A stretch of 64,000 nt of DNA. Origin: Arthrobacter sp. ISL-28. Its GTDB lineage: Bacteria > Actinomycetota > Actinomycetes > Actinomycetales > Micrococcaceae. A program made the position numbers and the translations under genes. Where the stretch lies: positions 186,001 to 250,000 of the forward strand of contig NZ_JAGGPJ010000007.1 in assembly GCF_018613875.1 (NCBI RefSeq). The letters run 5' to 3'. Each line of letters opens with the position of its first letter. The stretch's first letter is position 1. Below the pieces are notes generated by a model. The model saw nothing but the letters and a program-made list of their open reading frames with translations, had not been told where the DNA came from and searched no databases. Shown piece after piece: positions 1-8,878 of this stretch.

Positions 1-1462
1 GAACGGTGGAGCAGCCTCCCGTCACGGCTTCCGTGATCTTGCCGCCGCTCACGCCCGCGCACCGGCAGACAGTGCTTTCGGGATCGTTGGAGACGCCCGC
101 TGAGGCCAGCTGGTCCGGGCCGTCGAGGCGCAGGAGCAGCGAACGGTCCGCGGGCATTTCGGCGCCACGCTCGAAGAGCTGCACCAGCTCGCCGGCGGTG
201 CGGGGCATGCCCACGCTGACCAGGCCCTCCAGGACGCCGCCGCGGGTGGTCATCTTTACGTAGCGCCCGTGCTCGGGATCGGCCCACTGGGCGACCTGCA
301 GCCGCGGCCGGCCGTTCACAGCCCCGGCGGTCAGGAGTTCCTCGTCCCAGGGCTCGGCCGCGTTGTCGCCGGCCACGGCCATGTTCAGGCCGCGCGCCTT
401 GAGCACGATCACGCCCGGCATTTCCTGGGGGAGGGCGGGCAGCGAGTCCGCCTCCTCCTGGGAGCCCTCGGCAAGCAGGATCAGATATTCGGCTAGCCAT
501 TCGGCCTGCCGCCAGCCCGGGCCCACGAGCCCTGACGGGCCACGTGCGGTACGGCACTCAAGGCAGCCCGGGTCCGGGCAACGGACCTCGGCGCAGTCGC
601 CGATGGCGAAGATGTGCGGTTCGTGGTGCGCGCGCAGCCGGTGGTCCACGAGGATTCCCGTGGCCGTCGACAGCCCGCAGCCCTCTGCAAGCTCGGTCCG
701 CGGACGGACGCCGCAGGACAGTACCAGCAGATCGCCGTCGATCGCCGATCCGTCGTCGAGCAGCAGAGCGGAGAACCCACCGCCGGGAGCGTTGTGCTCA
801 ACACCCGTGGAGCGGGCGTTGCCGGCAATGCGGACGCCGCAGTTGCGGAGGCTGGCGGCAAGCACCGCGCCGCCGCCGCGGTCGATGTTCCGCCCCAGCG
901 GATGCGGTCCGTTGTGCACCACGGTGACAGTGGCGCCTTCCTCGGCCGCCGCGAGGGCGGTCTCGAGGCCCAGGACGCCGCCGCCCAGCACCACGACGCG
1001 CTTCCGGCCGGCAACGGCCTCTCGCAGCACCTCGGCGTCGCGAAGGTCACGCAGTGCGGTGACGCCTTCGGGCAGGACCGGGGCTGCAGGGTCAGGGTTG
1101 ATGCCGGTGAGGTTGGGGATGACTGGCCGGGAACCGGTGGCGAAGACCAGCCGGTCGTAGTGGGCCGAGGTGCCGTCGGCGAGCAGGACGTGCTGCCTGG
1201 CCCGGTCCACGCGCTTGACCTTGGCGCCCAGCCGGACGTCCACGCCGTCCCCGGCGAGGGCGGCGGCGTCGGCCAGGGCTAGTGCTTCAGGGGTAGTGCG
1301 GCCCACGCCGAGATCGGCGACGAGCACGCGGTTGTAGGCGGCCTCGGCCTCCTGGCCGATTACTGTCAGCGCTACCTGTCCGGCGCGCACGGCGGGCAGC
1401 AATTCGTCGACCAGCCGTGCCGCCACCGGACCGAATCCGACAATTACAATCTGCTCGCTCAT
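1..1462 (-). CDS. NirB/NasC-like FAD-dependent nitrite/nitrate reductase flavoprotein (C-terminus cut by window edge)
   Basis: Partial: 487 codons are present and the frame runs off base 1. The N-terminus MSEQIVIVGFGPVAARLVDE is an FAD-binding Rossmann motif. A second dinucleotide fold (VVVLGGGVLGLETALAAAEE, about residue 160) should bind NAD(P)H, and an AIGDC motif follows. The last visible residues (CRCAGVSGGKI...GGC) begin a BFD-like [2Fe-2S] domain as in NirB. The protein would pass electrons from NAD(P)H, either to its own sirohaem domain (NirB) or to the nitrate reductase encoded just upstream (NasC-like); the truncation prevents a choice. The ATG at 1462 overlaps the nasA stop as ATGA, so translational coupling is likely. 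It is the third gene of narK-nasA-this gene. Confidence 0.85.
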   Translation of the reverse strand, partial: MSEQIVIVGFGPVAARLVDELLPAVRAGQVALTVIGQEAEAAYNRVLVADLGVGRTTPEALALADAAALAGDGVDVRLGAKVKRVDRARQHVLLADGTSAHYDRLVFATGSRPVIPNLTGINPDPAAPVLPEGVTALRDLRDAEVLREAVAGRKRVVVLGGGVLGLETALAAAEEGATVTVVHNGPHPLGRNIDRGGGAVLAASLRNCGVRIAGNARSTGVEHNAPGGGFSALLLDDGSAIDGDLLVLSCGVRPRTELAEGCGLSTATGILVDHRLRAHHEPHIFAIGDCAEVRCPDPGCLECRTARGPSGLVGPGWRQAEWLAEYLILLAEGSQEEADSLPALPQEMPGVIVLKARGLNMAVAGDNAAEPWDEELLTAGAVNGRPRLQVAQWADPEHGRYVKMTTRGGVLEGLVSVGMPRTAGELVQLFERGAEMPADRSLLLRLDGPDQLASAGVSNDPESTVCRCAGVSGGKITEAVTGGCSTV

Positions 1463-3648
1463 GAGGCCTCCGATGTCTGAAGAACGCTGCTGTTGAGTAC
1501 GTTCGCGGCGGCCAGCCGGACCCATACTTTGTTGAATTTGAACTCGGGCATCCCGGAGATGGGGTCTGTGGCGGCTTCCGTCAGCCGGTTTGCGCTCTCC
1601 AGTTCGGGGAAGTGGAACGGCAGGAACACGGTTTCGGGGCGGATGGCCGTGCTGAGCTCCGCCCGGCAGACCACCTCGCCGCGCTCATTCGCCACGGAGA
1701 CCAGCGCACCGTCGGTGATGCCCATCCCGGCAGCGGCCGCCGGGTGAAGCTGGACCCTGGCTTCTGGCTGGGAAGCGAGGAGTTCGGCCACGCGCCGCGT
1801 CTGGGCCCCCGACTGGTAGTGCTCCAACAGGCGGCCGGTGATGAGGGTCATCGTCTTGGCCTCGGGATCCGGATTCGCTGCCGGCGTCCGACGGCGGCGG
1901 GGCGCCACCGGGGTCAGGACGGCCTTGCCGTCGGGGTGCGCAAACCCGTCCATGAACAGCCGCGGCGTGCCGGTGCTGCCGGCGGGGTAGGGCCAGTAGG
2001 CCGCCTCACCGTTGTCCAGCATGGTGTAGTCGATGCCGGAGTAATCGGCCAGGCCGCCGGCGGATGCCAGTCGGAGCTCTTCGAAGACCGTTTCGGGATC
2101 GTCGCTGAAGGTGGACGGTGCGTCCAGGGCTTCGGCCAGCTGCGACATGATCCACAGTTCGCTGCGGGCTCCGGCCGGTGGCCGGATCGCCCGGCGGCGC
2201 CGAAGGACCCGGCCCTCGAGGTTGGTCAGGGTGCCCTCTTCCTCAGCCCACTGAAGCACCGGCAGGACCAGATCCGCTTCGGCCGCGGTCTCGGACATGA
2301 AGAAGTCGCAGACCACGAGGAAGTCCAGGCTGCGGAGTCCGTCAATCACCGAGTTGGCGTCCGGTGAGGCGACCGCGATGTTGGAGGCGTGCACGAAAAG
2401 GCAACGGACGCCGTCGGGCTGTCCCAGCGACTTGAGCAGCTGCACGGCCGGCAGGCCGGGACCGGGGATCAGGGCCTCCGGTACGTTCCAGACCTTGGCC
2501 ACGTGGGCCCGGGCCGCGGGATCAGTGATCTTGCGGTAGCCGGGCAGCTGGTCGGCCTTCTGGCCGTGCTCGCGGCCGCCCTGGCCGTTGCCCTGGCCGG
2601 TGAGCGTGCCGTAGCCGCTGCGGGCGGTGCCGGGCAGCCCGAGCAGCAGGCTGAGGTTGATGGCGGCGGTGGCGGTGTCGGTGCCGTCCACGTGCTGCTC
2701 GACACCGCGCCCGGTGAGGATGTAGCTGCCGCCGCGGCGTGCGCCGTAGGCCAGCCTGCGTGCCGTGTCGCGGATGAGATCGGCGGGAACACCGGTGAGG
2801 GACTGGACGCGCTCGGGCCAGAACGCGTTGACGCTGCGGACCAGGGCGTCGTATCCGGTGGTGCGCGCCTGGATGTAGTCCGTGTCCACGAGCCCTTCGT
2901 GGATGACCACGTGGGAGAGGCCGAGGAGGAGCGTGAGGTCGGTGCCGGGCAGGGGCTGGAGGTGGAGACCGCCGCCATCGGAGGTGAATGCCGCCGTGGC
3001 GGAACGGCGGGGGTCCACCACAATCAGGCCGCTGGCGTCGCGGACGCCCTGCAGGTGCTGGACGAAGGGCGGCATGGTCTCGGCGACGTTGGAGCCGAGC
3101 ATCAGAATGGTGCTGGCGGTGTCCAGCGCCTCAAGGGGGAACGGCAGCCCGCGGTCCAGGCCGAAGGCGCGCATGCCGGCGGCAGCGGCCGAGGACATGC
3201 AGAACCGGCCGTTGTAGTCGATCCGGGATGTGCCGAGAGCCAGGCGGGCGAACTTGCCCAGCAGGTAAGCCTTCTCGTTGGTCAGGCCGCCGCCGCCGAA
3301 AACGCCGACGGCGTCGGCTCCGTACTTAGAGCGGGTTGCCTTGACGGCGGTGGTGATGCGGGCCAGCGCCTCGTCCCAGGTGATGGGGCGGTGGACGCCG
3401 TCGGGCCCTTTGAGCATGGGCTCGGTGACGCGGCCCGGGTGGTGCAGGAGGGAGGCCGAGGTCCAGCCCTTGCGGCACAGGCCGCCGCGGTTCGTGGGGA
3501 AGTCGCGGCCGCTCACCTCAAGGGCCGGCGCAGCCGGCACGGGGTCTGACCCCGGCTGGACAGCCGGGGTCAGACCCGCTGGGGACTTCAGCGTCATGGC
3601 GCACTGCAGGGCGCAGTAAGGGCAGTGCGTGTCGGCGCTTTTGGTCAT
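1459..3648 (-). CDS. nasA: assimilatory nitrate reductase, molybdopterin catalytic subunit (NasA/NarB type)
   Basis: About 729 residues, normal for the family. It reduces nitrate to nitrite in the cytoplasm using a Mo-bis-MGD cofactor and one [4Fe-4S] cluster. The cluster motif is at the N-terminus (HCPYCALQC, then NRGGLCRKGW). Typical molybdopterin-oxidoreductase segments follow: GGGGLTNEKAYLLGKFAR, RIDYNGRFCM, LVVCDFFMSETA. The start is set at ATG 3648, one base after the narK stop, with GATGGGA upstream and the Fe-S motif nearby; an earlier ATG at 3669 lies inside narK. The 3' end overlaps the next flavoprotein by four bases. An extra Pro/Ala-rich segment between the two halves of the Fe-S motif is encoded by a perfect palindrome (3542-3577). 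Confidence 0.9.
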   Translation of the reverse strand: MTKSADTHCPYCALQCAMTLKSPAGLTPAVQPGSDPVPAAPALEVSGRDFPTNRGGLCRKGWTSASLLHHPGRVTEPMLKGPDGVHRPITWDEALARITTAVKATRSKYGADAVGVFGGGGLTNEKAYLLGKFARLALGTSRIDYNGRFCMSSAAAAGMRAFGLDRGLPFPLEALDTASTILMLGSNVAETMPPFVQHLQGVRDASGLIVVDPRRSATAAFTSDGGGLHLQPLPGTDLTLLLGLSHVVIHEGLVDTDYIQARTTGYDALVRSVNAFWPERVQSLTGVPADLIRDTARRLAYGARRGGSYILTGRGVEQHVDGTDTATAAINLSLLLGLPGTARSGYGTLTGQGNGQGGREHGQKADQLPGYRKITDPAARAHVAKVWNVPEALIPGPGLPAVQLLKSLGQPDGVRCLFVHASNIAVASPDANSVIDGLRSLDFLVVCDFFMSETAAEADLVLPVLQWAEEEGTLTNLEGRVLRRRRAIRPPAGARSELWIMSQLAEALDAPSTFSDDPETVFEELRLASAGGLADYSGIDYTMLDNGEAAYWPYPAGSTGTPRLFMDGFAHPDGKAVLTPVAPRRRRTPAANPDPEAKTMTLITGRLLEHYQSGAQTRRVAELLASQPEARVQLHPAAAAGMGITDGALVSVANERGEVVCRAELSTAIRPETVFLPFHFPELESANRLTEAATDPISGMPEFKFNKVWVRLAAANVLNSSVLQTSEAS
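3542..3577. repeat. perfect 17-bp inverted repeat inside nasA
   Basis: Arms GGGTCTGACCCCGGCTG (3542-3558) and its exact complement (3561-3577) are separated by GA. It lies in frame in nasA and encodes part of the linker GLTPAVQPGSDP between the cysteines of the [4Fe-4S] motif. Each arm itself contains the short palindrome GGGTCTGACCC, give or take a base, which is typical of REP-like elements. Confidence 0.85.
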
Positions 3649-3649
3649 G

Positions 3650-5125
3650 TTAGACGTGTCCCATCGCATTTCGGTTGGCGTTGCGGATGTAGAAGAACCA
3701 GCAAACGGCCAGCATCACAACGTAGGCCCCGACGAAACCGTAGAACGCCGGCGTGTAGGAACCGCTCGCCGAATTGGAGGCGTTCAGCACCTGCGGGATA
3801 ACGAAGCCGCCGTAGGCGCCGATCGCCGAGATCAGGCCGAGAGCGGAGGACGCCAGGCGCTGCGTGGTCACCGAGCTGGCACCGGAGCGGGCTGCCCGGC
3901 TGGAGATGGCGAAGATGACCGGGATCATGCGGTAGGTGGCACCGTTTCCGAAGCCGCTTGCGGTGAAGAGCATCAGGAAAAGGACCAGGAAGAGCCAGAA
4001 ATTCTTCAGCGGGAGCGTCCAGATCATGGTCAGCGTGATGATTGCCATCGAGGCGAAGGCCGTCACGGTCATCCTGGCACCACCCATGCGGTCAGCCATG
4101 CGTCCGCCGTAGGGGCGGGCCAGGGAGCCAACCAGCGGGCCGAGGAACGCCAGCGAAAGGGCCACCGTGCCGACACCGATGGAGGAGAAAGCGGGGAAGT
4201 AGTCCTTGATGAGTTTCGGGAATACACCAGCGAAGCCGATGAAGGAGCCGAACGTGCCGATGTAGAGCAGGGCCATGACCCACAGGTGCGGTTCCTTGAT
4301 GGCGGCCAGGGATCCGGCGATGTCACCCTTGGCGCTGGTGAGGTTGTCCATGTACTTGTAGGCGCCGAAGACCGCAAGGAGGATCAGCGGAACCCACATC
4401 AGGCCTGCCATAGGAAGGTTCACGGTGCCTGCAGCCAGCAGGGTGATGGCGATCGGAACGGCGAGCTGGGCGACGGCGGCACCGAGGTTTCCGCCTGCGG
4501 CGTTCAGTCCCAGCGCCCAGCCCTTTTCGCGGGCGGGGTAGAAGAAGGTGATGTTCGCCATCGAGCTGGCGAAGTTGCCGCCGCCGAAGCCTGCCAGGGC
4601 TGCCACGAACAGCATGACGCCGAAGGGTGTGTCCGGGTTGGAGACGCACATCGCCAGGCCAACTGACGGAATCAGGAGAAGCAGCGCCGAAACGATGGTC
4701 CAGTTCCTGCCGCCAAAGCGCGGGACCATGAACGTGTAGGGGATGCGCAGTGTGGCGCCAACGAGGCTCGGCATGGAGATGAGCCAGAAGATTTCCGACG
4801 TGCTGAAGGTGAAGCCTGCGCCGGGCAGCTGGACCACGACGATGGACCAGAGCTGCCAGACGACGAAGCCGAGGAATTCAGCGAAAATGGACCAGTTGAG
4901 GTTGCGGCGTGCGATGGAACGGCCCTGGGATTCCCACTGGTGCTTGTTCTCTGCATCCCAGTTGGCGATCCAGCGGCCGGGGCGGACTTCAAGGGCGGGG
5001 GCATCGGTGGCAGGGGCTGCAACGGACGGCGCAATGGGGGAAGCGGAGCCGCTTCCGAGCCGCGGCTCGGCGGCAAGATCGAGGGAATTTCCGGTGCCGG
5101 TCTCTGCGGGGCGGTCAGCAGTCAC
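3650..5125 (-). CDS. narK: nitrate/nitrite MFS transporter NarK
   Basis: A 491-residue major facilitator protein with about 12 membrane segments after a hydrophilic N-terminal extension of about 55 residues. The nitrate-porter signature GFGGGNFASSMANITFFYP and a second motif, GWALGLNAAGGNLG, identify the NarK/NasA nitrate uptake family. It would import nitrate for the reductase encoded one base downstream. Translation starts at GTG 5125 behind a strong AAGGAGG Shine-Dalgarno about 8 bases upstream, unlike many SD-less genes in this window. As first gene of the operon it is probably controlled by nitrogen status; a GlnR-like box lies about 75 bp upstream. Confidence 0.93.
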   Translation of the reverse strand: MTADRPAETGTGNSLDLAAEPRLGSGSASPIAPSVAAPATDAPALEVRPGRWIANWDAENKHQWESQGRSIARRNLNWSIFAEFLGFVVWQLWSIVVVQLPGAGFTFSTSEIFWLISMPSLVGATLRIPYTFMVPRFGGRNWTIVSALLLLIPSVGLAMCVSNPDTPFGVMLFVAALAGFGGGNFASSMANITFFYPAREKGWALGLNAAGGNLGAAVAQLAVPIAITLLAAGTVNLPMAGLMWVPLILLAVFGAYKYMDNLTSAKGDIAGSLAAIKEPHLWVMALLYIGTFGSFIGFAGVFPKLIKDYFPAFSSIGVGTVALSLAFLGPLVGSLARPYGGRMADRMGGARMTVTAFASMAIITLTMIWTLPLKNFWLFLVLFLMLFTASGFGNGATYRMIPVIFAISSRAARSGASSVTTQRLASSALGLISAIGAYGGFVIPQVLNASNSASGSYTPAFYGFVGAYVVMLAVCWFFYIRNANRNAMGHV

Positions 5126-5195
5126 GGTATACCTCCTTGGGGGAATGTTGTTCTTCCACCGTAGGGAAGGCGCGTTTCACGGATGGTCGCCCTTT

Positions 5196-5212
5196 GTTAA
5201 CGTGCTGTGACA
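5196..5212 (-). promoter_or_regulatory. candidate GlnR box upstream of the nitrate operon
   Basis: On the minus strand the sequence reads TGTCAC-N5-GTTAAC, that is GTCAC-N6-TTAAC. This is close to the actinobacterial GlnR consensus gTnAC-N6-GnAAC: the first half-site matches and the second is off by a base or two. The position about 70-87 bp before narK and the pathway fit. Binding is an inference. Confidence 0.35.
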
Positions 5213-5280
5213 TTTGCCTATCAGTGCCCTCAGGGCGGCGTTAGGCGTGAGGAAGACCTCATTGTGAGACAACCCGCAAA

Positions 5281-5315
5281 GTCCATATGCTGGACTATTT
5301 GTCCATTCAATGGAC
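5281..5315 (+). promoter_or_regulatory. two tandem GTCCA...TGGAC palindromes (operator pair)
   Basis: GTCCATATGCTGGAC (5281-5295) and GTCCATTCAATGGAC (5301-5315) are two inverted repeats with identical outer half-sites and centres 20 bp apart, so they lie on the same DNA face. They lie 90-124 bp before the MHS transporter start. Size and spacing suit a dimeric repressor or activator such as an IclR- or GntR-type protein. No such regulator gene is adjacent. Confidence 0.55.
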
Positions 5316-5404
5316 CCGGGGAACTAATATTGGAAGTCTGTTTGTCCCTTAGTTGGGCGGTCTCCACAAGACGTCCGTCCGGTCCTAACGAAAGCGTCTC
5401 AGAC

Positions 5405-6817
5405 ATGTCATCCTCTGCACTCTCTACGGAACACGGGTCCGCCCAGCCGGTGAATTCCAAGGGCAAAGTGATCTTTGCCAGCCTTATCGGCACCACGATC
5501 GAGTTCTATGACTTCTACATTTACGCCACCGCGTCAGTACTGGTCTTCCCCAAGCTCTTCTTCCCGGAGGCCACGGAGATCAACGCCCTCCTGAGCTCCT
5601 TCGCGATCTTCGGCGTCGCGTTTATCGCCCGTCCCATCGGCTCCGTTCTCTTCGGACACTTTGGCGACAAGTTCGGGCGCAAGGGCACGCTCGTTGCCTC
5701 GCTGCTGACCATGGGCCTCGCGACGTTCCTGATCGGACTGCTCCCCACTGCCTCCGTTCCCGGCTGGGCCATCCTGGCTCCGCTGCTGCTGGTGGTCCTG
5801 CGGTTTGCCCAAGGCCTCGCGCTGGGCGGCGAATGGTCAGGCGCTGCACTGCTAGCCACCGAAAACGCCCCCGAGGGCAAGCGGGCCATCTACGGCACCT
5901 TCCCGCAGCTGGGCGCCCCGATCGGGTTCATCCTGGCGAACATGCTCTTCATTTGGTTCAACTTCGCCCTGAGCCCGGCCGACTTCCAGGCCTGGGGCTG
6001 GCGCATTCCGTTCCTGCTCAGCGCCGTGCTCGTGATCGTGGGCCTCTACGTCCGCCTGAAGCTCGTCGAGAGCCTGTCCTTCCAGAAGGTCCTGAAGGAG
6101 GAAAAGGTCGCGAAGGTCCCCTTTGCCGCAACGTTCAAGAGCCACTGGCGCCCGGTAGTGGCCGGAACCTTCATCATGCTGGCCACATACGTGCTGTTCT
6201 ACATCATGACGTCCTTCACGCTGACCTACGGCACCAAGCCGGCCTCGGTCGAAGCCGCGCAGGCCGTCGCCGAGAAGTCCGGCAAGCCGATGTCTGCCGC
6301 CGAGATTGCGAACTTCGTTCCCGGACTTGGCATCGCCCGCGGAGACTTCCTCTGGATGCTGATCCTCGGCGTCGTCTTCTTCGGCATCTTCACCCTCGTC
6401 TCAGGCCCGCTGGCCGAGAAATGGGGCCGCCGGAAGTTCCTGCTCGGCGTCACCGCCGGAATCTTCCTCTTCGGCGCGCTGTGGTTCACCATGTTCGGTC
6501 CCGGTGCGGGCGCCGCCATCGTCGGCCTGATCATCGGCTTCACCCTGATGGGCCTGACCTTTGGACCCATGGCCGCGATCCTGCCGGAGCTGTTCCCTGC
6601 CAACGTCCGTTACACGGGTTCGGCAGTGGCCTACAACCTCTCCAGCGTGATCGGGGCCGCCCCGGCGTCCTTCATCGCCATCGCCCTGTGGCAGGCGGCA
6701 GGCGGTAGCACCTGGCTCGTCGGCGTCTACATGGCGGCGGCCGCGGTGCTGACCTTCATCGCCCTGTGGATCACGCGGGAAACCAGGGACACGGACTACG
6801 AAAACAACGTCGCCTGA
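5405..6817 (+). CDS. MHS-family (metabolite:H+ symporter) MFS transporter
   Basis: About 470 residues from ATG 5405. MHS/ShiA/ProP-type landmarks are clear: IGTTIEFYDFYIYATASVLV in the first helix, GSVLFGHFGDKFGRKGTLV between helices 2 and 3, RFAQGLALGGEWSGAALL, and GPLAEKWGRRKFLLG in the second half. Members carry organic acids or osmolytes (shikimate, alpha-ketoglutarate, proline/betaine) with protons; the substrate cannot be read from sequence. The frame is open upstream to 5207, but that stretch is composition-poor and holds operator palindromes, so the start is placed at MSSSALST. It is monocistronic, ending at a strong bidirectional terminator, and convergent with the carboxylase alpha gene. 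Confidence 0.85.
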   Translation: MSSSALSTEHGSAQPVNSKGKVIFASLIGTTIEFYDFYIYATASVLVFPKLFFPEATEINALLSSFAIFGVAFIARPIGSVLFGHFGDKFGRKGTLVASLLTMGLATFLIGLLPTASVPGWAILAPLLLVVLRFAQGLALGGEWSGAALLATENAPEGKRAIYGTFPQLGAPIGFILANMLFIWFNFALSPADFQAWGWRIPFLLSAVLVIVGLYVRLKLVESLSFQKVLKEEKVAKVPFAATFKSHWRPVVAGTFIMLATYVLFYIMTSFTLTYGTKPASVEAAQAVAEKSGKPMSAAEIANFVPGLGIARGDFLWMLILGVVFFGIFTLVSGPLAEKWGRRKFLLGVTAGIFLFGALWFTMFGPGAGAAIVGLIIGFTLMGLTFGPMAAILPELFPANVRYTGSAVAYNLSSVIGAAPASFIAIALWQAAGGSTWLVGVYMAAAAVLTFIALWITRETRDTDYENNVA

Positions 6818-6872
6818 TGGTTCTCTCCCTGCCGGACTGCCATTCGCGTTAGTGAAGCTAGTCCGGTAAGCG

Positions 6873-6907
6873 AAATGCCCGGTGTGATGAAATCACACCG
6901 GGCATTT
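6873..6907. terminator. bidirectional rho-independent terminator
   Basis: A perfect 16-bp stem (AAATGCCCGGTGTGAT / ATCACACCGGGCATTT) with a GAA loop. The A/T ends give a U-tract on both strands. It lies between the convergent MHS transporter and carboxylase alpha genes. Confidence 0.93.
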
Positions 6908-6943
6908 TCATATGCTCGTGGGGGGGCACGAGGGCAGGGAGCG

Positions 6944-8755
6944 TCAGTCTTCGATCGTTGCGATGACGGCGCCTGCGGCCACCGTATGGCCGGCCGCCGC
7001 GGCGAGCCCGGTGATCGTGCCGGACCGGTGGGCGGTCAGGGGCTGCTCCATTTTCATGGCTTCAAGCACGACGACGAGATCACCTTCGGCGACGACGTCG
7101 CCGTCGGACACGGCCACCTTCACGATGGTTCCCTGCATGGGGGACGTGAGCGCGTTGCCGCCTGCCGCCACGGCGGCTCCGCCCGAGCGGCTCCGCTTCT
7201 TGGCCTTGACCTGCTTTCCGCCGCCCGAGGGAGCGCCGCTGAAACCGAGCGATGCGGGAAGCGCGACTTCCAGCCGCTTGCCTCCGACCTCCACTACCAC
7301 GGTCCGGCGTTCACCGGCTTCCTCAGATTCCGGCGCGGCGCCGTTGGGCGTCCAGACGGGAAGATCGTTGACGAACTCGGTCTCGATCCAGCGGGTGTGG
7401 ACGCTGAACGGGCCGTCGGCGGGAGCGAAGGCGGGATCGGAGACCACGGCAAGATCGAACGGGATCACAGTGGGAATGCCTTCCACTACCATTTCCTCGA
7501 GTGCCCGGCGGGCACGCTGAAGGGCTTGGGGACGGCTGGCGCCGGTCACAATCAGCTTGGAGAGCATGGAGTCGAAGTTGCCGCTGATCACGTCACCCTG
7601 TTCGATGCCCGAGTCGATCCGGATGCCGGGGCCCGTCGGGTTCTTCAGGGTGCTGATGGTGCCCGGGGCGGGCATGAAGTTGCGGCCCGGGTCCTCGCCC
7701 GTGATGCGGAACTCGATGGAGTGACCGCGGACCTCGGGATCGCCGTAACCCAGTTCCTCGCCGCGGGCGAGGCGGAACTGTTCGCGCACGAGGTCGATCC
7801 CGGTGACTTCCTCAGACACGCAGTGCTCCACCTGGAGCCGGGTGTTGACCTCCAGGAAGGAGATGGTGCCGTCCTGGCCCACGAGGAACTCGCAGGTTCC
7901 GGCGCCCACGTAGCCCGCTTCCTTCAGGATGTCCTTCGAGGACTCGTACAGGCGTCGGTTCTGGTCCTCGGTGAGGAACGGGGCGGGTGCTTCCTCGACG
8001 AGTTTCTGGTTGCGGCGCTGGAGGGAGCAGTCGCGGGTGGAGACCACCACGACGTTGCCGTAGGCGTCGGCGAGGCACTGGGTTTCCACATGGCGCGGGG
8101 CGTCGAGGAAGCGCTCGATGAAGCATTCGCCGCGGCCGAACGCTGCGGTGGCTTCCCTGACGGCGGACTCATAGAGCTCGGGAATTTCCTCCCGGTTGCG
8201 CGCCACCTTGATGCCGCGTCCGCCGCCGCCGAAGGCGGCCTTGATGGCTACCGGCAGGCCGAACTTGTCAACGAATTCAAGGATTTCCTCGGCCGATGCG
8301 ACGGGGTCGGCCGTGCCCGGAACCAGCGGCGCGCCGACTTTTTCGGCAATATGGCGGGCCTGGACTTTGTCGCCGAGGGCGGAGATTGCCTCCGGCGACG
8401 GTCCGATCCAGGTGATGCCGGCGTCGATGACCTTCGCAGCAAACTGTGCGTTTTCGGCCAGGAAACCGTAGCCGGGGTGGATGGCGTCCGCGCCGGAGCG
8501 GCGGGCAACCTCGATCAGCTTGTCCATGACGAGGTAGGACTCGGCGGCGGTGTTGCCACCCAAGGCGTAGGCCTCGTCAGCCAGCCGGACGTGGAGGGCA
8601 TCGCGGTCAGGATCGGCATACACGGCGACGGAGGCGATGCCTTCGTCTCGTGCTGCGCGGATGATACGGACGGCGATCTCACCACGGTTCGCGATCAGAA
8701 CTTTAGTGACGTTCGAGTGAACTGGACCTGCGGACTTCTCCGGCTTAACTGACAA
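6944..8755 (-). CDS. accA3: acetyl/propionyl-CoA carboxylase alpha subunit (biotin carboxylase + BCCP)
   Basis: 603 residues. The N-terminal biotin carboxylase part starts [20 protein letters not shown], has the glycine-rich ATP-grasp loop [11 protein letters not shown] and the active-site region [20 protein letters not shown]. The C-terminal biotinyl domain carries EAMKME (lysine near residue 565) after a basic, Gly/Ala-rich linker. The enzyme carboxylates its own biotin with ATP and bicarbonate, and an AccD subunit passes the carboxyl to acetyl- or propionyl-CoA for fatty acid and lipid synthesis. Beta and epsilon subunits and BirA are encoded at 20-24 kb. The start is a TTG at 8755 behind AAGGAG, with TAGGCT as a possible -10 shortly upstream. 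Confidence 0.92.
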   Translation of the reverse strand: MSVKPEKSAGPVHSNVTKVLIANRGEIAVRIIRAARDEGIASVAVYADPDRDALHVRLADEAYALGGNTAAESYLVMDKLIEVARRSGADAIHPGYGFLAENAQFAAKVIDAGITWIGPSPEAISALGDKVQARHIAEKVGAPLVPGTADPVASAEEILEFVDKFGLPVAIKAAFGGGGRGIKVARNREEIPELYESAVREATAAFGRGECFIERFLDAPRHVETQCLADAYGNVVVVSTRDCSLQRRNQKLVEEAPAPFLTEDQNRRLYESSKDILKEAGYVGAGTCEFLVGQDGTISFLEVNTRLQVEHCVSEEVTGIDLVREQFRLARGEELGYGDPEVRGHSIEFRITGEDPGRNFMPAPGTISTLKNPTGPGIRIDSGIEQGDVISGNFDSMLSKLIVTGASRPQALQRARRALEEMVVEGIPTVIPFDLAVVSDPAFAPADGPFSVHTRWIETEFVNDLPVWTPNGAAPESEEAGERRTVVVEVGGKRLEVALPASLGFSGAPSGGGKQVKAKKRSRSGGAAVAAGGNALTSPMQGTIVKVAVSDGDVVAEGDLVVVLEAMKMEQPLTAHRSGTITGLAAAAGHTVAAGAVIATIED

Positions 8756-8797
8756 GGCGTCTCCTTCTTTCCTTCAGGGAGCCTAGCCTGATTTTGA

Positions 8798-8826
8798 GGA
8801 TTCCGCCGATATTACTGGCGGAATCC
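8798..8826. other. 10-bp perfect hairpin between maf and accA3
   Basis: Arms GGATTCCGCC and GGCGGAATCC flank a 9-base loop. It lies in the 123-bp gap between two minus-strand genes. No clear U-tract follows on either strand, so it may be a weak maf terminator or a leader structure rather than a standard terminator. Confidence 0.5.
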
Positions 8827-8846
8827 GTGTGTAGGAGACCCCAGCT

Positions 8847-8863
8847 TTGTAGGGTTGCTACAA
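8847..8863. promoter_or_regulatory. TGTAG-N5-CTACA operator candidate upstream of accA3
   Basis: TTGTAGGGTTGCTACAA has 6-bp inverted arms with a 5-base centre. The same half-sites, spacing and leading GG of the centre recur at 22381-22395 upstream of the carboxylase beta gene. It lies about 92-108 bp before the accA3 start. It is probably a shared lipid-synthesis operator. Confidence 0.55.
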
Positions 8864-8878
8864 GGGGTGCCAAATGAC

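Noticed and set aside
5207..5404. N-terminal extension of the MHS transporter (66 residues)
   Set aside because: The open frame runs through an operator pair and lacks transporter-like sequence; family members begin near MSSSALST.
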